Shown here: positions 63,430 to 64,000 of the stretch, in pieces
Layout of the letters: each line of letters starts with the position of its first letter
Position numbering within the stretch: position 1 is the first letter of the stretch
Assembly (NCBI GenBank): GCA_963854835.1
Contig: OY978529.1
Span: forward strand, 47,425,821-47,489,820
DNA length: 64,000 bases
Origin: Megamerina dolium
Lineage: Eukaryota; Arthropoda; Insecta; Diptera; Megamerinidae
Reading direction: 5' to 3'
Notes under the pieces: model-generated
What the model was told of the DNA's origin: nothing
Seen by the model: only the letters and a program-made list of their open reading frames with translations
The model's database searches: none
Position numbers and translations under genes: made by a program

Positions 63430-64000
63430 TTGCCACCGATCGTTAAAAGCCGCCCTCTACAAAAAATCGCAGAATTGCGGCCAATTGCAGTGCTGGTGGA
63501 ATTGAAAATTGCCGATCAAAAGGATTAACTTCAGTTAAAATCATATTAAACAGCGCTTTTTGATGGATTACTGTGCAATAAATCTGCAAATGGAGAGTTT
63601 TTTTTACTAGTTATCGAAATTCATCGGCATTATTCGTCCAGAATCCGGCAATTGCAGGATATACTTTATTCTCTCACATATTTGTTGTTCGCTATCCAGC
63701 TTTATCCATAAAACAAAAATACGTCGCTTTAAAAAAAAAAACGAAATTACTATTCCAATTTTTGCACCAAAACAAAACGGATTCGAAGTTTGGTTAAAAT
63801 TGGATTCGAAATTAAATCTGAAAGGGCAATTCCCCAATGACTGCAGAACATCATTCGAAATCCGTATCGAATCGAATTATGTACGTTTATATGGCTATTA
63901 CGGATGGCAACTCCACTTGTTTGAATTGCCTGAAAAGCACCTGCAACATTAAATTTGCATTGTCGATGGCAACCAAAGAAATCAGCCAGTTTGATTTGAA
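63430..64000. other. unassigned right edge
   Basis: A minus-strand open stretch (63837-63607, MGNCPFRFNFESNFNQTSNP ...) has no recognised domain. Its ATG start and hydrophobic middle are unremarkable, and it could be an exon or chance. Confidence 0.3.

Overview
The window looks like euchromatic DNA from a higher dipteran, most likely a tephritid-type fruit fly. It is AT-rich and full of TATGTACATA-type simple sequence. Genes are spliced with GT-AG introns, and introns are packed with mariner relatives, non-LTR retrotransposon tails, short inverted-repeat elements and a tRNA-derived SINE. No rRNA, functional tRNA, CRISPR or bacterial-type operon is visible. Species assignment is inference.

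Five protein-coding genes could be rebuilt exon by exon with phases that close. (1) 14449-16002 (+): the 3' part of a zona pellucida (ZP) domain membrane protein with a furin-like RRRR site, a transmembrane helix and a short cytoplasmic tail; its 5' exons were not found. (2) 45160-18655 (-): a six-exon SHOX-type paired-like homeobox gene of 605 residues covering 26.5 kb, with an N-terminal motif shared with vertebrate SHOX, a Q50 homeodomain split by an intron after VQ, and a C-terminal OAR motif. (3) 52531-50750 (-): Mob3, 220 residues, six exons. (4) 54078-55115 (+): a mitochondrial TACO1/YebC-family protein, 283 residues, four exons, with an apparent GC-AG intron. (5) 59432-56716 (-): myotrophin, 117 residues, ankyrin repeats, four exons. 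Genes 3-5 form a compact group; Mob3 and TACO1 are divergent with about 1.5 kb between start codons.

Layout. 1-14 kb: no confident gene; a LINE tail, SINE copies, a mariner remnant (7.0-8.0 kb) and two related IS630-type elements (10.06-10.77 and 12.66-13.2 kb). 14.4-16.3 kb: ZP gene. 17-18.4 kb: a full SINE and an unrecognised 91-residue reading frame. 18.5-45.2 kb: the SHOX-type gene, whose introns hold at least five DNA-transposon remnants, several LINE pieces, a 530-bp MITE with long inverted ends, a 1.85-kb inverted-ended element with internal ~298-bp tandem units, a 256-bp tandem duplication and many SINE copies. 45.2-50.7 kb: repeats and low-complexity DNA. 50.7-59.5 kb: Mob3, TACO1 and myotrophin. 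59.5-64 kb: MITE copies and chimeric retrotransposon debris.

No new defence-type or gene-cluster system is visible. The most interesting undescribed-looking material is the repeat biology: a multi-copy tRNA-derived SINE, two MITE families and the 1.85-kb element. Also notable are the GC-AG intron and a few small orphan reading frames.
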